Shown here: positions 62,301-64,000 of the stretch, in pieces
Layout of the letters: every line of letters starts with the position of its first letter
Numbering within the stretch: position 1 is the first letter of the stretch
Assembly (NCBI GenBank): GCA_035266845.1
Contig: DATFMP010000077.1
Location: 1-64,000, forward strand
DNA from: DATFMP01 sp035266845
GTDB taxonomy: Bacteria > SAR324 > JACQKK01
Direction of reading: 5' to 3'
DNA: 64,000 bases
Made by a program: the position numbers and the translations under genes
The notes under the pieces: model-generated
Databases searched by the model: none
The model's input: only the letters and a program-made list of their open reading frames with translations
What the model was told of the DNA's origin: nothing

Positions 62301-64000
62301 TCCAGCCGCACCCTCAGGTTGATCGGCGCCTTCGACCACCGCCACATCTTCCTCGATCCCGACCCCGATCCGGAAGCCGCCTATGCGGAGCGCGAGCGCG
62401 TGTTCCGCCTGCCCCGCAGCGCCTGGACGGACTACGATGCGTCGCTCATCAGCGAGGGCGGCGGCATCTACCCCCGCAGCGCCAAGGCGATCCCGGTCAC
62501 GCCGCCACTTCGAACGCTGCTGGGCACGGAGGCCGAGACGCTGAGCGGCGAGGAGATGATCCGCGCGCTGCTCACCGCGCCGGTGGACCTGCTCTGGAAC
62601 GGCGGCATCGGCACCTATGTGAAGTCGTCCACGGAGAGCAACGCGGACGTGGGCGACCCCAACAACGATGCGGTGCGCGTGGACGCGAACCGGCTGCGCG
62701 CCAAGGTGGTGGGCGAGGGAGGCAACCTGGGGTTCACCCAGATCGCCCGCATCGAGTTCGCCTCCCTGGGCGGGGGCATCCACACCGACGCGATCGACAA
62801 CGCGGGCGGGGTGAACATGTCCGACCACGAGGTGAACCTGAAGATCCTGTTCTCCGCGCTGATCGACACGGGCCAGCTGGCCGGGCGGGAGGCCCGCAAC
62901 GCCCTGCTGGCCGAGCTGGAGCCGGATGTCACCACCGCCGTGCTGCGCGCCAACTTCCGTCAGGTGTTGGTGCTGTCCATGGATCGCCTGCGCTCGCAGC
63001 GCAACGTGGAGCCCTTCCTGCGGCTGGTGGACCTGCTGGCGGCGGAGGGCGGGCTGGACCGCCGCACGGAATCCATCCCGAATGCGCAGCGCTTCCAGAG
63101 CTTCCAGAACGAGGACGTCGGCGTGCCGAGGCCCGTGCTGGCCGTGCTGCTGGCCTACACCAAGATGCTGCTCTACCGGCGCATCGTGAGCGCGGAACTG
63201 GCGGGGGACGAAGCACTGGAGCGTTACTACCGGGCGTACTTCCCGCCCAGCGTGGTGCAACGCTTCCGGCTGGAGGAAGCCAACCACCCTCTCAAGCGCC
63301 AGATCGTGGCCACCGTGGTCACGAACCGCATCGTGGATCAGGCCGGCATGACCTTCGTGGCGGAGCTGGCGGCCTTCGCCGGGCGTTCGTGGGTGGACGT
63401 GGTGGAGGCATACCTGCTGGCCGACGAGATCGTGGGCGGCCCCGACTACCGCGAGCACGTCTACGCGCTGGCCACCACCCTGCCCGCCGAGACCCAGTAC
63501 CGCCTGCTGATGGAGTTGGAGGCGCTGCTGGCCGAGATCACGCGCTGGCTCCTGCTCCAGCCGCGCGGCGAGGCGCCGCTCTTCGCGGGCGAGGCTCGGC
63601 GCCGCGAGGAGTTCCGCGCCTACTGCAACGCGCTGCCCACTCTGCTGGATGCGGAGGAGAAAGAGGAGATGGCAGACGCCATCGACGAGCTGGAGCGCGT
63701 CGGCATGCGGCCGGAGGCGGCGCGCCTGGGGGCGCTGGTGCCCTTCCTGCGCGACTACCCGCTCGTGTGCGGTCTGGCGGCCCAGGGGGATATCCCCGTG
63801 CCGCAAGCCTTTGCCCTGGTGGCCTGCGTTGATGAGCGCCTGCGCTTCCGGCAGTTGGAGGCGGCGCTGGTGACCGCCCACTATGGCGACCGCATGCAGA
63901 AACGCTTCGGAGACGGTCTCCTGCGCACGGTGGAACTGCAGCGCCGCGCCAAGCTGACTGCCGTGCTGGAGCAGCGCGGGGCGGGCGAGCCGGCCGAGTG
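59391..64000 (+). CDS. NAD-specific glutamate dehydrogenase, large (180-kDa class), open at the window edge
   Basis: The frame runs from ATG 59391 with GGAGGG just upstream to the window end, 1536 codons, close to the full length of 1550-1620 residues. It lacks a stop in view; the last two bases, TG, may begin a TGA. The catalytic domain shows DKIARGGIRYSDRPDDFRTEV (784 on) and KKNALIVPLGSKGGFV with the active-site lysine near 824. The later NAD domain has DMSGDVFGNGLL and the GGVNMSDHEVNLKIL region. The N-terminal 700 residues carry the ACT-like modules of the family. The enzyme deaminates glutamate to 2-oxoglutarate. The gene is not coupled to the envelope genes upstream. Confidence 0.93.
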   Translation, partial: MVALSTTAQVEEALRRGAAGRGEQAPLLLDYARMLLEHGPVRFLAALPEAALLDFMAQRFEFAQQRTSQPFALRVSDGPALAGRGGPAFSVVEILVDDRPFLVDSIQSYLVAQDLRIQALLHPILNVRRDPQGHMVAVADYSAGEGTNESHMCFLVDAVPERLRQGLLEELRAILYDVIRCVDDYASMTAHMERIKTEAGADKAARPVSRLMQWFQEGSFIFMGYLPFRTAGGALQPQPEHGLGLFHPALQPAAHHEALRVQVTRFMERAADEAPFFVVEETTIASKMHHRERLTALLISPQPAGGRREAAALVGIFTERSLLLNVLEIPVVEARIAAVLRLREIAPASYKQREALAFLNGLPRFELFRLPEPMLERVLEFFLEVVDQPRTEVALLEDEDSGTARVLVTLPGREFPQAKVQQVRERAEALFNLTAQNVYVVHVSTFGMLALVFYHPAGTAAALPDPAQVDEAIREELLSRDDRLVRLWLSARGSALEERLARTLVEGLPEEYKIAHPHPEILTDLTHLEALAKSDAPQFVLRRAPAAGGVKLVLYGWEKLSLSRVMPIFTNLRVEVEEEETVEVRLPERLAFMHTFLLHPPPGREIDPETHQEPLRQLIFNILQHRSENDPLNALLLSADFDWRQIHLMRLYRNYLMQVGTVYTRSTINETLIRRPRAVRALYQAFHARFDPDLDAREAAQREAREELEEAEREIDNLTEDRIVKGIHNLIGASIRTSFYQDPDDPVIAVKLASADIEQLPSPRPLYEISVYGPLMEGIHLRGDKIARGGIRYSDRPDDFRTEVLGLMATQMKKNALIVPLGSKGGFVVKDLAPYDGNARAAGDAQYRVFIRALLSITDNLTQGRPVPPPRVVRHDDDDPYLVVAADKGTAHLSDTANAVAQEMGFWLADAFASGGSHGYDHKVVGITARGAWESVKRLFWEQGVDVQRDPVTVVGIGDMSGDVFGNGLLSSRTLRLIGAFDHRHIFLDPDPDPEAAYAERERVFRLPRSAWTDYDASLISEGGGIYPRSAKAIPVTPPLRTLLGTEAETLSGEEMIRALLTAPVDLLWNGGIGTYVKSSTESNADVGDPNNDAVRVDANRLRAKVVGEGGNLGFTQIARIEFASLGGGIHTDAIDNAGGVNMSDHEVNLKILFSALIDTGQLAGREARNALLAELEPDVTTAVLRANFRQVLVLSMDRLRSQRNVEPFLRLVDLLAAEGGLDRRTESIPNAQRFQSFQNEDVGVPRPVLAVLLAYTKMLLYRRIVSAELAGDEALERYYRAYFPPSVVQRFRLEEANHPLKRQIVATVVTNRIVDQAGMTFVAELAAFAGRSWVDVVEAYLLADEIVGGPDYREHVYALATTLPAETQYRLLMELEALLAEITRWLLLQPRGEAPLFAGEARRREEFRAYCNALPTLLDAEEKEEMADAIDELERVGMRPEAARLGALVPFLRDYPLVCGLAAQGDIPVPQAFALVACVDERLRFRQLEAALVTAHYGDRMQKRFGDGLLRTVELQRRAKLTAVLEQRGAGEPAE

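Noticed and set aside
60489..63881. Two long open frames on the minus strand opposite the glutamate dehydrogenase
   Set aside because: They are shadows; the plus frame carries the catalytic motifs in order.

Overview
The window is about two-thirds G+C, densely coded, and comes from a Gram-negative bacterium: it carries BamA, Skp/OmpH, LolD, an LptF/G permease, FabZ and a GT9 (heptosyltransferase-like) glycosyltransferase. Other lifestyle hints are an aldehyde:ferredoxin oxidoreductase with a MoaD/ThiS partner, an encapsulin-type ferritin, two fatty-acid oxidation genes, chemotaxis and FNR-type signals, and a 180-kDa class NAD-glutamate dehydrogenase. The lolD-bamA-ompH-fabZ-gfo order recalls deltaproteobacterial or candidate-phylum (NC10/Rokubacteria-like) genomes, but the phylum cannot be fixed from the sequence alone. 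No rRNA, tRNA or CRISPR array was seen.

Layout. 1-140: edge of an IS5-like element. 0.4-2.3 kb: YnfA protein and an ABC-2 exporter pair. 2.6-5.7 kb: acyl-CoA dehydrogenase, GT9 enzyme, a decayed DUF4416-like gene and two copies of a dispersed repeat. 5.7-12.3 kb: metallo-beta-lactamase-fold hydrolase, moaD-aor operon, MOP-type membrane protein, amidohydrolase, enoyl-CoA hydratase. 12.7-16.7 kb: Fbp-type ABC importer. 16.7-19.1 kb: trans-sulfuration enzyme, a methyltransferase that appears to be a selenoprotein, and a VOC protein. 19.3-25.5 kb: threonine synthase, MFS carrier, M20 peptidase, orphan encapsulated ferritin, orphan OppBC permeases. 25.7-29.9 kb: AraC regulator, FNR-like box, chemoreceptor, histidine kinase. 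30.1-35.7 kb: complete dipeptide/oligopeptide importer. 36.1-44.6 kb: PEBP protein, Tam-like methyltransferase, secreted protein, MarC, Lhr helicase, IMPase-family phosphatase. 44.7-51.5 kb: LysM membrane protein, eukaryotic-type glutathione synthetase overlapping a degenerate HD-GYP protein, haloacid dehalogenase, spermidine-synthase-like protein. 51.7-59.4 kb: a pseudo-ABC ATPase followed by the envelope cluster lolD-bamA-ompH-fabZ-gfo/idh-lptF. 59.4 kb to the edge: NAD-glutamate dehydrogenase, cut or just ending at the window boundary.

The strongest unusual signal is at 17935-18555. The methyltransferase frame meets UGA at codon 184, the frame continues 22 more codons with a plausible Sec-Cys tail, and a GC-rich hairpin with a GGUC apical loop sits at the same distance from UGA as in the Escherichia coli fdhF SECIS. 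Conventional gene calling would truncate this protein. Also notable are the eukaryotic-type glutathione synthetase, the ABC-ATPase-like protein without Walker motifs beside lolD-bamA, the ferritin without a shell gene or cargo tag, and a BAM/lipid A cluster that kept its order but lacks lpxD, lpxA and lpxB.
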